Of a DNA stretch of 11,216 nt, positions 1 through 8,083 are shown one piece after another (position 1 is the first letter of the stretch; the number at the start of each line of letters is the position of its first letter). The position numbers and the translations under genes were made by a program. The stretch lies in contig JAKLIM010000094.1 of NCBI GenBank assembly GCA_022709605.1, forward strand, positions 1 to 11,216, in the 5' to 3' direction. The DNA comes from Bacteroidota bacterium (GTDB taxonomy: Bacteria > Bacteroidota > Bacteroidia > Bacteroidales > Paludibacteraceae). The notes under the pieces were generated by a model, which saw only the letters and a program-made list of their open reading frames with translations, did no database searches and was not told the DNA's origin.

Positions 1-16
1 TTGTGTTAACAAAGAT

Positions 17-49
17 ATTGACAAATTGGTAAGTACGCCCTAAGATTTG
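17..49 (+). promoter_or_regulatory. Weak candidate Bacteroidota-type promoter ahead of the first GH16 gene
   Basis: An ATTG at 17-20 and an AAGATTTG at 42-49 are separated by 21 bases. They resemble the Bacteroidota sigma-ABfr -33 (TTTG) and -7 (TAnnTTTG) boxes, each with one mismatch. The resulting leader to the ATG at 123 would be about 70 nt and very A/T-rich. The match is by eye and such motifs are frequent in AT-rich DNA, so this is only a suggestion. The rest of 1-122 holds nothing I can name. Confidence 0.2.
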
Positions 50-122
50 ACAATCCGTTACAAATTCAAGAATGATTATTTCAAAATAAATTTTTTCTAA
101 TTTTATTTTCAATAATATTATA

Positions 123-983
123 ATGATGATTAAAAAATTTATACTCACAGGCTGTCTTTTCATTTCTTTTTTTGCGGCAGCACAAGACTATAAACTTGTG
201 TGGGAAGATGATTTTGAAAAATGTACCATCAATAAAAAAAACTGGACGATAGAAGTGGATGGTTACGGAGGCGGAAACAGGGAATTACAATATTACCGCA
301 AGCAGAATATTCGCATTGAAAAAGAGCCGGTTACAGGAGAAAAATGCTTGGTGATAACTGCAAAGACACAAAATTTCAAAGGTAAACCAGCCACATCGGG
401 GCGCATTACTACTCAATATAAAAAGACATTTAAATATGGGAAAATTGAAGCACGCATTAAATTACCCAAAACGGCTGATGGTTTGTGGCCTGCATTTTGG
501 ATGTTAGGTGTTGATAAAAACGAGGTGGATTGGCCAAAATGCGGCGAAATTGACATTTTAGAAATGGGCAATAAAAAAGGCATTGATAATGGCACACAGG
601 ATCGTTATTTTAACGGGGCTTGTCATTGGGGCGAAAGTTGGAATGGCGGAAGTTATCCAAACAAAGGAATTCCTACAACAAATGATTATAGTTTGCAGGA
701 AGATTTTCATACATATACTTTGATTTGGACACAAGATTCAATAATAATGTATTTAGATATTGATAAATTCCCAAATGCAAAACCATATTTCCAAATGCCA
801 ATTGTAGGTGAGAATTTGCCAAATCAAACATCACTGTATTTTCGAAAACCATTTTATATAATTTTTAACCTGGCAGTTGGTGGAACTTTCCCTCAAATTT
901 ACGATATAAATCAAATTAGCGCACTTGCCAATGGAAATGCTAAAATGTATATCGATTATGTGCGGGTGTATCAAAAACGTTGA
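123..983 (+). CDS. GH16 family endo-beta-glucanase (laminarinase-like), single domain, secreted
   Basis: Predicted glycoside hydrolase family 16 enzyme of 286 aa that would cut internal beta-1,3 (possibly mixed 1,3/1,4) glucan linkages with retention of configuration. Residues 1-21 form a signal peptide (KK, hydrophobic run, then AAAQ), with the mature protein starting near QDYKLVWEDDF. The GH16 jelly roll fills the rest. The active-site motif GEIDILEMG lies at residues 141-149, giving nucleophile E142, D144 and acid/base E147. It is the bulged ExDxxE form usual for laminarinases. Other GH16 landmarks are WPAFWMLG (122-129), ACHWG (166-170) and MYIDYVRVYQ (275-284). The next gene encodes a close paralog, but this protein stops right after the catalytic domain with no T9SS tail, so a periplasmic location is inferred. 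ATG codons at 123 and 126 are both possible starts. Family assignment is firm; the exact substrate is inferred from the neighbours. Confidence 0.93.
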   Translation: MMIKKFILTGCLFISFFAAAQDYKLVWEDDFEKCTINKKNWTIEVDGYGGGNRELQYYRKQNIRIEKEPVTGEKCLVITAKTQNFKGKPATSGRITTQYKKTFKYGKIEARIKLPKTADGLWPAFWMLGVDKNEVDWPKCGEIDILEMGNKKGIDNGTQDRYFNGACHWGESWNGGSYPNKGIPTTNDYSLQEDFHTYTLIWTQDSIIMYLDIDKFPNAKPYFQMPIVGENLPNQTSLYFRKPFYIIFNLAVGGTFPQIYDINQISALANGNAKMYIDYVRVYQKR

Positions 984-1046
984 TTTGTTTCGTTTCCCTT
1001 TTTCCCGATAAAAAAAACTATTCACTATATATTTCAAAATTACGTA

Positions 1047-1068
1047 TTCACGTTTTTAGAACGTTGAA
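1047..1068 (+). other. Short imperfect hairpin in the leader between the two GH16 genes
   Basis: TTCA-CGTT (1047-1054) can pair with AACG-TGAA (1060-1063 and 1065-1068), leaving T1064 as a bulge and a TTTAG loop at 1055-1059. This gives eight base pairs. No T-run follows at once, so it does not look like a standard terminator. It lies 30 nt upstream of the second GH16 start and could be an mRNA leader structure, an operator-like dyad or chance. The remaining 984-1097 spacer shows nothing else convincing, so the two GH16 genes may share a transcript. Confidence 0.25.
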
Positions 1069-1097
1069 AATTACCTTCCTATATAATTTCAATCAAA

Positions 1098-3008
1098 ATG
1101 AATAAAGTCTCTGCAATATTTATACTTTTTTTGTTTCCTCTTTTCCTCTATTCGCAGGACTATCAATTGATGTGGGAAGACAATTTTGACAACCCTGTAT
1201 TGAACGAAACAAAACACTGGACTGTAGAAGTGAACGGTGATGGTGGCGGCAACAATGAATTGCAATATTATCGTCGCGAAAATATTTCGATAGAACAACA
1301 CACAAGCGGTGTAAATTGCTTGGTTATTAGTGCCAAACGCGAAAATTTCGGAAGTAAATTGGTTACTTCGGGTCGATTGGTGACACGCGGAAATGTGTCG
1401 GCAAAATACGGAAAAATTGAAGCACGTATAAAACTACCTTCAACTGCCAATGGCTTGTGGCCTGCATTTTGGATGATGGGCGAAGATTTTTCTTCGGTTG
1501 GTTGGCCACGATGTGGCGAAATTGACATTCTGGAAATGGGTAATGTAAATGGCATTTCGAGAGGGACACAAAATAAATATTTCAACGGCGCATGTCACTG
1601 GGGCGAAAACTGGACGTATTATGCTAAAGATAACACTGCAGCTTTCAGTTTACAGGACGATTTCCATTTATTTACATTGGTTTGGGGCGATAGTAACATA
1701 AAAATGTATCTCGACTTAGATAAATATCCCAACAATACACCTTATTTTGAAATGAGTATTGCCGGACAACGGGTTCCGGGTCAGGTAAGTAATTATTTCC
1801 ACAAACCTTTTTTCGTATTGTTCAATCTGGCTGTTGGAGGCAATTTTACAGGAATTACCGGAAATGCAAATATCGCCAAAATCACCGCGTTACCAGCCGA
1901 TGGTACTCCGGTGAAAATGTACATAGATTACGTGCGAATTTATCAAAAAGGAATTACCGGCGAAGAATTTAACGGACCATCAACCATTGTAGATACCGAA
2001 ACTCCAACTTCATTCACAGCCACAAAAGGAGCAGTAACACCAAATTCGGTGGAGTTATTACTGAACGGCACTGATAATTCAGGTTCAGTTTACTACCAAA
2101 TAACTTACGGAACTTCATCCAATCAGGTAAAAGGAACTTCAAGCGTTCAAAAATCTCATATCATTACAGGTTTAAATTCATCTACGCTTTATAATTTCTC
2201 CATTGTTGCTAAAGACGGCAACGGAAATTTAGCCGCGAACAGTCCGATTGTTGTTTCAGCTACAACCGGCGAAGCTTTCAAATTAGCCACCATCGATTTC
2301 GAAACAGTTGGTCACGATTGGACGTGGGTGTCGTTTGGCAACGGAAGCAATGCCGCCGATTTATACGCAGTAGCTCCAAATCCTTCGGCATCAGGAATTA
2401 ATTTATCACTCAATTGTGCAAAATATAAAATCAATGTGGGGGCACAATCCTGGGCCGGCATTTATTCCGATAATGTGGGAAGTATCACTTTTACACCCGA
2501 TAATTGCATTGTTAAGATTCAGGTTTACAAACCATTTATCAGTAATTATATGCTGAAAATGGAAAATGGAGCGACTACTTTTGAAAAAATTGTTCCAAAT
2601 ACACTTATCAATCAATGGGAAGAAATTACCTTCGATCTGACAGATAAAATTGGTCAAACCATTACCCGCATGACACTTATTCCGGATAATATTGCAACCC
2701 GTAATGCTGAAAGGATTTGTTATTGGGATAATATTTCCTTTAATTCAAAAGAACCAAACAGTATTCAGAATCTGAATAATTATAATATTCGATTATTCCC
2801 GAATCCATTCAATGATCATTTAAAAATTACTGCAGAACAGGAAATCAGCACAATAACAGTTCGAAATTTAATTGGACAAATGGTTATGAACAGAACCGCA
2901 AATAGCCGTGAAATAAATCTCGACACACAAGAAATGTCAACCGGTAATTATTTGGTTACCATCAAGTTAACAAACGGTGAAATATTCACTCAAAAGTTAG
3001 TGAAATAA
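1098..3008 (+). CDS. Modular GH16 beta-glucanase with FN3, unassigned beta-sandwich module and T9SS type A sorting domain
   Basis: Predicted secreted endo-beta-1,3-glucanase (laminarinase-like), 636 aa. Residues 1-20 are a signal peptide ending LYSQ. GH16 spans about 21-285, with GEIDILEMG at 140-148 (nucleophile E141, D143, acid/base E146), WPAFWMMG (121-128) and ACHWG (165-169). A fibronectin type III domain covers about 302-390 (SVELLLNGTDNSG; SSTLYNFSIVAKDGNGN). Residues 397-548 form a module I cannot assign, starting IDFETVG and ending YWDNISF. It is rich in aromatics and beta-strand patterns and probably binds carbohydrate. Residues 556-636 are a T9SS type A sorting domain (RLFPNPFNDHLKI, NLIGQMV, STGNYLVTIKL, KLVK end). 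The protein is therefore expected outside the outer membrane, unlike its single-domain paralog upstream. Only 35 bp separate it from the GH81 gene, whose C-terminal third is homologous to residues 301-636 here. Same operon is likely. Confidence 0.94.
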   Translation: MNKVSAIFILFLFPLFLYSQDYQLMWEDNFDNPVLNETKHWTVEVNGDGGGNNELQYYRRENISIEQHTSGVNCLVISAKRENFGSKLVTSGRLVTRGNVSAKYGKIEARIKLPSTANGLWPAFWMMGEDFSSVGWPRCGEIDILEMGNVNGISRGTQNKYFNGACHWGENWTYYAKDNTAAFSLQDDFHLFTLVWGDSNIKMYLDLDKYPNNTPYFEMSIAGQRVPGQVSNYFHKPFFVLFNLAVGGNFTGITGNANIAKITALPADGTPVKMYIDYVRIYQKGITGEEFNGPSTIVDTETPTSFTATKGAVTPNSVELLLNGTDNSGSVYYQITYGTSSNQVKGTSSVQKSHIITGLNSSTLYNFSIVAKDGNGNLAANSPIVVSATTGEAFKLATIDFETVGHDWTWVSFGNGSNAADLYAVAPNPSASGINLSLNCAKYKINVGAQSWAGIYSDNVGSITFTPDNCIVKIQVYKPFISNYMLKMENGATTFEKIVPNTLINQWEEITFDLTDKIGQTITRMTLIPDNIATRNAERICYWDNISFNSKEPNSIQNLNNYNIRLFPNPFNDHLKITAEQEISTITVRNLIGQMVMNRTANSREINLDTQEMSTGNYLVTIKLTNGEIFTQKLVK

Positions 3009-3043
3009 TAAATTTAAAGAAATAATAAACAAAAAAACATACA

Positions 3044-6000
3044 ATGAAAAATCGCGGAATTTTATTCTTTTCAATAATTTTATGTCTGAACATTTTTTGG
3101 GCACTGAATTTAAATGCTCAAATTGTGAACGTTGGTAGTGGAAGTTATACCAAAACATTTCCCGGAACTGATGTGGCAGGACGAAATGGTTATCCTTCGG
3201 GCTCGCCACAAGTGTCGGGCGCTGCGGTTGGCAAACCTGCTCCAACGAACGACTGGTGGTCAACACTATTGAAAGAAAACCATGCAGGCAATCTTTTTAA
3301 CTATCCATACACCATGAAAACAATGAATGACGGATTGGTGGTAAGTTATATTCCTCAGGGCGTAATAGACGATCAGTTGCCTGTAGTAGTGGGAGTTACC
3401 GGAATGGCAGCAACCAAAACCACAGTTTCTGATTTTTCGGATTGGACAGTTACAATGAATTGGAACGACGGAACGCACAATTTTGAAACAATTACCGGTA
3501 TTGCTATGCCTTTTCTTTATTTTACAAAAGGAAATGCGGATGTAGCACAAGTGAAAGTAAATTTAGGAACTGTGGTTATCGACAACGAAATGCTGGTAAT
3601 TACCAATGCCCGAAACGGAGCTGATTTTGCCGTGTACGCTCCTGTTGGAAGTACCTGGACACAAAATGGTTCTGTTTATACTTCTACGTTGAATGGAAAA
3701 AATTATTGGTCGATGGCATTTATTCCGCTTACAGCAACCAATGTATCAGCTGTGGCAACCGAATATAAAAAGTATGCGTATGTTTTTCCAACCAATACCA
3801 CTTCTGCATTTAGCTTTAACGAAACCACATCTGTTGTTCGTACCGATTTTACAGTTCAAACAGTGGTTAAAGAAGGAACCGAAACTAATATGTTGCTTGG
3901 TTTACTTCCCCATCAATGGGCTAATTTGGCTTCAAATTCACCTGTTCCTGATAAATATTCGTATGCCACAATTCGCGGTCAAATGAAAACAATGGCCGGA
4001 AATAGTTTCAGTGTCGAAAATAAATTCAAAGGTATATTGCCAACGCTACCTTATGTTGATAATTACAGTGCAGGTTTTACTCCAACTGCTTTGACCGAAA
4101 AAATTACATCGATGGAAAACGATGTGCTCGAATTGTGGACTGATTCGTACAACGAAGGTCAGGTTATGAACCGTCTGATTCAAACGGCGCGCATTGCTGC
4201 TGAAACCGGTAATACGGTGGCCCTTAATAAAATGGTGGCTACTGTAAAGGAACGCCTCGAAGATTGGTTGAAAGCTGAAGGTGGTGAGAAAGCATTTTTG
4301 TTTTACTACAACACAACCTGGTCGGCATTGCTTGGCTATCCTGCAGGTCACGGACAAGATACAAACCTGAATGATCACCATTTCCATTGGGGATATTTTA
4401 TTCATGCTGCCGCATTTTTGGAGCAATATCAACCGGGTTGGGCAGCACAATACGGCGAAATGATAAATCTGCTTGTTCGCGATGCTTCTTCAACCGATCG
4501 CAACGATACTATGTTCCCATATCTTCGCAATTTCAGTCCGTACGCCGGACATTGCTGGGCAAATGGTTTTGCTACTTTTCCGCAGGGAAACGATCAGGAA
4601 TCAACTTCGGAAAGTATGCAGTTCAACTCATCGTTGATTCATTGGGGCCAAGTGACCGGCAACAAAGCCGTTCGCGATTTGGGAATCTACCTTTACACCA
4701 CCGAACAAACAGCCATCGAAGAATATTGGATGGACATTCATCACCGCAATTTTCCTGCTTCGCAACAATATAGTTTGGTGTCGCGCATTTGGGGAAACAG
4801 TTTTGATAATGGCACTTTCTGGACAGCAGATATTGCTGCTTCGTATGGAATCGAAATGTATCCAATTCATGGAGGTTCGCTTTATTTGGGTCATGATACT
4901 GTTTATGTAAAACGCCTTTGGGAAGAAATTAAAGCTAAAACCGGAATTATGAATAATCAGGTAAATCCGAATTTATGGCACGATATCATGTGGGAATACC
5001 AGGCATTTCTGGAACCTGCCGAAGCAATAAAATTGTACGATTCCAATCCAAACCGCTCACTGAAATTTGGCGTTTCCGATGCTCAGACCTATCATTGGTT
5101 GCATTCGATGAATGCTTTGGGGCGCGTTGATGCATCAATAACAGCCAATTATCCTATTGCGGCAGCATTCAAACAAGGCAATAAAATTACCTATGTAGCT
5201 CATAATTATTCCAATGCTCCCATCACGGTTCATTTTTCAACCGGTTACGATTTGGTGGTTCCTGCCCGTAAAATGATTACAAGCATCGACAGTAAAGCCA
5301 ATGGAACATTGACTTCATCGTTCGATCAGGCATTTATTGGCGGCAGTGTAAAACTGAATTTGAACATTACCGAAGGAACTCCAACCAAAGTAGAATTTAT
5401 GGATGGAAATACTTCATTGGGAATTGTAAATGCAGCTCCTTACGTGTTTCAGGCTACAAATTTAGGTCTTGGCGTACATAGTTTTTATGCTAAAGTTTTC
5501 GAAAACGAAAAATTCAATACATCAAATAATGTCAATGTAACAGTCGGAAACCAATTGCCTTACAGCGGAACTCCTTCCGAGATTCCCGGAACAATTGAAG
5601 CCGGAAACTACGATATTTTTGAAGGTGGTAAAGGACAAAATATTGCTTACCTGGATTTAAGTCCGGGAAATGCAGGCGATTTCAGAATGGATGAATCGGT
5701 GGATGCAGCAAGTGTTACATCCGAAGGTGCAACAGTGGGTTGGATTAACGCCGGCGAATGGTTGGAATATACGGTGAATGTTGCTCAATCGGGTTTATAT
5801 TCATTTGCTTTCCGTTACGCATCCGGAAATGCCAACGGTGGCGGCCCTTTCAGGTTAGAGCTTGATGGTCAGTCAATTTCAGAAAATATTGCTGTTCCTT
5901 CAACTTCTACAACTGTATGGACTGTATGGGCAACAAAAACGGTTAACGATATTCCGCTTAGAGCCGGAAAACATGTATTGCGTGTAGCTTTTTCGGCAGG

Positions 6001-7969
6001 TGAATTTAATTATGGTAAAATGACTTTTGCACGAACCGGAGATTTACCATTCAGTTATCCTACTGCCAATGCCGGAACTGATATTAAAGTTCTTTTACCA
6101 CTGACTTCAACCACACTCAATGCATCTGCAAGTACAGAATCTGCCGGAAAAGCGTTAACTTATAAATGGACACAGAATTACGGTCCATCAGTCATTCAGT
6201 TTACAAGTACCACCACAGCAAAACCGAGTATCAGTGGCTTAGTGGAAGGAATGTACAGTCTGAAACTAACAGTTACCAATCCTGATTCGCGAACAGATAT
6301 TGATGAATTGCTTGTAAATGTGAGTAGTTCTGCAAATATTCAGCCTACTGTGGCGCTTACTTCGCCGGCTAATAATTCAACATTTACGCAGGGAAAACTC
6401 ATAACCCTTACGGCGAATGCCAGTGACTTTGATGGAACAATCAGTAAAGTTGATTTCTATCATGGAACTACTTTGATTGGCAGCGATAACACAGCTCCTT
6501 ACAGCTTCGACTGGAATCCGGGAATAGGCGACTTTGTACTGACTGCTAAAGCAACTGACAATGGTAATGCAGTAAGCACTTCGCAACCTGTAAATGTAAC
6601 CATTGCACCTTTAATGCTGTGCAGCACAACTTCTACAGCTGCATCACAAGGTTCATTTACAACGGGTTATATTGCAACTTTCGAAACCGTGGGAACAAAT
6701 GTAACCATCACTTTTGAACTGTTGGATGATAAAGCAGGTGTTGTAGCTTATTTATGGAAACAAACGCCTTTCTCCGAATCTGCAATGACTAATGTAGGCG
6801 GAAAGACTTTTTCAACTACAATAAGCGGACAAGTTGCCGGATCTACCATTGCTTATGCTTGTAAGTTTGCTTTTTCAGGTGGAATGTCGGTTACAAAGTA
6901 TATGACCTACGAAGTGGGAACAAATTGTGGTACAATAATTAATGATACTCAGGCGCCAACTTTATTTTCAGCTACAAAAGGCGCTGTTGGTTCCAATTCG
7001 GTAGAGTTACTATTAAATGCTACTGATAATTCGGGTGCAGTAATCTATACCATAACGTATGGTTCTACCACACTCACCGTAAATGGTGTTTCGGGAGTTG
7101 CTAAATCCTATTTAATTAGTGGTTTATCCTCTTCAACAGCCTACAATTTTACAATTACTGCAAAGGATGCAAGTGGAAATCTGGCTGCAAATAATCCGCT
7201 TACGGTTTCTGCTACCACTTTGACGGCTGCACTTTCGCTCCCAACCATTGATTTTGAAACAGTTGGTCAAAATTGGTCGTGGACATTATTCGAAAATGGC
7301 AGCAATGCAGCAAGTTTGTATTCGGTAGTTCCAAATCCTGTTGTTACGGGAATAAACAATTCAGCTAATTGTGCAAAATATACCGTTAATGCGAATGGTG
7401 CGCCATGGGCTGGATTATGGTCAGCAAATATTGGAACATTTACGTTTAATGCCGACAATTGCAAAATTAAAATGATGGTCAACAAAAATGTGATTAGCAA
7501 TTTTGACCTGAAATTTGAGAACGACAATGCTTCCGTTGCTTTCGAAAAAATGGTGCCGAACACATTGTTAAATCAATGGGAAGAGCTCACATTTGACTTT
7601 ACACAGCACATTGGAAAAACAGTTTCGAAAATTGTAATTATACCTGATTTTCCTGCAACTCGTACAGCCGGAAGTGTAAATTATTGGGATAATATTTCAT
7701 TCAAAATTACCACCGGAATTGCTGATAATAAATTTGATAAGACAGCAACTTTATTTCCAAACCCGGTTCGTGATGAGTTGAAAATATCATCGGAACAAAA
7801 TATAAATCAGGTAATTGTACGTAATTTGATTGGACAAATAGCAATAATATCGGATTTAAATTCCAACGAAGGTTCAATCAATTTAAGTCAGTTTACTTCC
7901 GGAAACTATTTTGTAACTATCAAATTCGTGAATGGTCAAATTGAAAATCATAAGATTATAAAATTATAA
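3044..7969 (+). CDS. Giant multidomain GH81 endo-beta-1,3-glucanase with CBM6-like and other accessory domains and T9SS tail
   Basis: Predicted inverting endo-beta-1,3-glucanase, 1641 aa, far longer than a bare GH81 catalytic unit. Signal peptide at about 1-26 (LNLNAQ). GH81 spans about 35-745: NDWWSTLL (69-76), NDHHFHWGY (443-451) with D444 as likely general acid, and GNDQESTSESMQ (515-526) with E519 and E523 matching the glutamate pair spaced four apart known in the family. Then, in order: Ig-like domain (about 760-834); CBM6-like module (about 847-997: IEAGNYDIFEGG, VGWINAGEWLEYTVNV); PKD/K319L-like domain (about 1003-1094: ANAGTD, YKWTQNYGP); second Ig-like domain (about 1100-1187); CBM56-like module (about 1190-1296: TITFELLDDKAG, YACKFAFSGG); FN3 (about 1304-1391); unassigned module (1401-1553); T9SS type A tail (about 1562-1641: TLFPNPVRDELKI, NLIGQIA). 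Expected to be extracellular or surface-held. It follows the GH16 gene by 35 bp and is followed by a strong terminator. The catalytic call is firm; the CBM56 and PKD calls are tentative. Confidence 0.95.
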   Translation: MKNRGILFFSIILCLNIFWALNLNAQIVNVGSGSYTKTFPGTDVAGRNGYPSGSPQVSGAAVGKPAPTNDWWSTLLKENHAGNLFNYPYTMKTMNDGLVVSYIPQGVIDDQLPVVVGVTGMAATKTTVSDFSDWTVTMNWNDGTHNFETITGIAMPFLYFTKGNADVAQVKVNLGTVVIDNEMLVITNARNGADFAVYAPVGSTWTQNGSVYTSTLNGKNYWSMAFIPLTATNVSAVATEYKKYAYVFPTNTTSAFSFNETTSVVRTDFTVQTVVKEGTETNMLLGLLPHQWANLASNSPVPDKYSYATIRGQMKTMAGNSFSVENKFKGILPTLPYVDNYSAGFTPTALTEKITSMENDVLELWTDSYNEGQVMNRLIQTARIAAETGNTVALNKMVATVKERLEDWLKAEGGEKAFLFYYNTTWSALLGYPAGHGQDTNLNDHHFHWGYFIHAAAFLEQYQPGWAAQYGEMINLLVRDASSTDRNDTMFPYLRNFSPYAGHCWANGFATFPQGNDQESTSESMQFNSSLIHWGQVTGNKAVRDLGIYLYTTEQTAIEEYWMDIHHRNFPASQQYSLVSRIWGNSFDNGTFWTADIAASYGIEMYPIHGGSLYLGHDTVYVKRLWEEIKAKTGIMNNQVNPNLWHDIMWEYQAFLEPAEAIKLYDSNPNRSLKFGVSDAQTYHWLHSMNALGRVDASITANYPIAAAFKQGNKITYVAHNYSNAPITVHFSTGYDLVVPARKMITSIDSKANGTLTSSFDQAFIGGSVKLNLNITEGTPTKVEFMDGNTSLGIVNAAPYVFQATNLGLGVHSFYAKVFENEKFNTSNNVNVTVGNQLPYSGTPSEIPGTIEAGNYDIFEGGKGQNIAYLDLSPGNAGDFRMDESVDAASVTSEGATVGWINAGEWLEYTVNVAQSGLYSFAFRYASGNANGGGPFRLELDGQSISENIAVPSTSTTVWTVWATKTVNDIPLRAGKHVLRVAFSAGEFNYGKMTFARTGDLPFSYPTANAGTDIKVLLPLTSTTLNASASTESAGKALTYKWTQNYGPSVIQFTSTTTAKPSISGLVEGMYSLKLTVTNPDSRTDIDELLVNVSSSANIQPTVALTSPANNSTFTQGKLITLTANASDFDGTISKVDFYHGTTLIGSDNTAPYSFDWNPGIGDFVLTAKATDNGNAVSTSQPVNVTIAPLMLCSTTSTAASQGSFTTGYIATFETVGTNVTITFELLDDKAGVVAYLWKQTPFSESAMTNVGGKTFSTTISGQVAGSTIAYACKFAFSGGMSVTKYMTYEVGTNCGTIINDTQAPTLFSATKGAVGSNSVELLLNATDNSGAVIYTITYGSTTLTVNGVSGVAKSYLISGLSSSTAYNFTITAKDASGNLAANNPLTVSATTLTAALSLPTIDFETVGQNWSWTLFENGSNAASLYSVVPNPVVTGINNSANCAKYTVNANGAPWAGLWSANIGTFTFNADNCKIKMMVNKNVISNFDLKFENDNASVAFEKMVPNTLLNQWEELTFDFTQHIGKTVSKIVIIPDFPATRTAGSVNYWDNISFKITTGIADNKFDKTATLFPNPVRDELKISSEQNINQVIVRNLIGQIAIISDLNSNEGSINLSQFTSGNYFVTIKFVNGQIENHKIIKL

Positions 7970-7975
7970 TTTATG

Positions 7976-8019
7976 ATTCAATCTTGCGGAGAATTAGATC
8001 TCTGCAAGATTGAATTTTT
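7976..8019 (+). terminator. Strong rho-independent terminator after the GH81 gene
   Basis: Bases 7976-7992 pair with 7999-8015 to give a 17-bp stem (ATTCAATCTTGC against GCAAGATTGAAT, extended inward by GGAGA/TCTCT with one G-U pair) and a 6-nt loop. A run of five T follows (8015-8019). It starts 6 bp after the GH81 stop codon. It should end the GH16-GH16-GH81 transcript, so the GH17 gene downstream probably has its own promoter or depends on read-through. Confidence 0.88.
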
Positions 8020-8083
8020 CATGAATAATATTGATTTAAAAATACAGTTAGTAGTTGGACATTTAATTATATCGTAAAACTTA

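Noticed and set aside
2..43. Open frames ending at TAA 41-43 or TAA 30-32 that could be the last codons of an upstream gene
   Set aside because: Only 9-13 codons are visible in two competing frames, with no recognisable motif, so no gene end can be chosen.
144..155. LTGC at residues 8-11 of the first GH16, resembling a lipobox
   Set aside because: The hydrophobic stretch before the cysteine is far too short and the hydrophobic core continues after it (LFISFFAAA), so a type I signal peptide is more likely.
4046..4450. Long antisense open frame (134 codons) opposite the GH81 catalytic domain, with similar ones at 1268-1585 and 7267-7563
   Set aside because: These lie wholly inside genes with clear catalytic or domain motifs on the + strand and show no motif of their own. 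They are shadow frames.
4387..4773. 128-codon + strand frame overlapping GH81, and 10211-10453 and 10520-10735 overlapping the symporter
   Set aside because: Out-of-frame readings of well-supported genes, with compositions unlike real proteins (rich in Ser/Arg/Cys).
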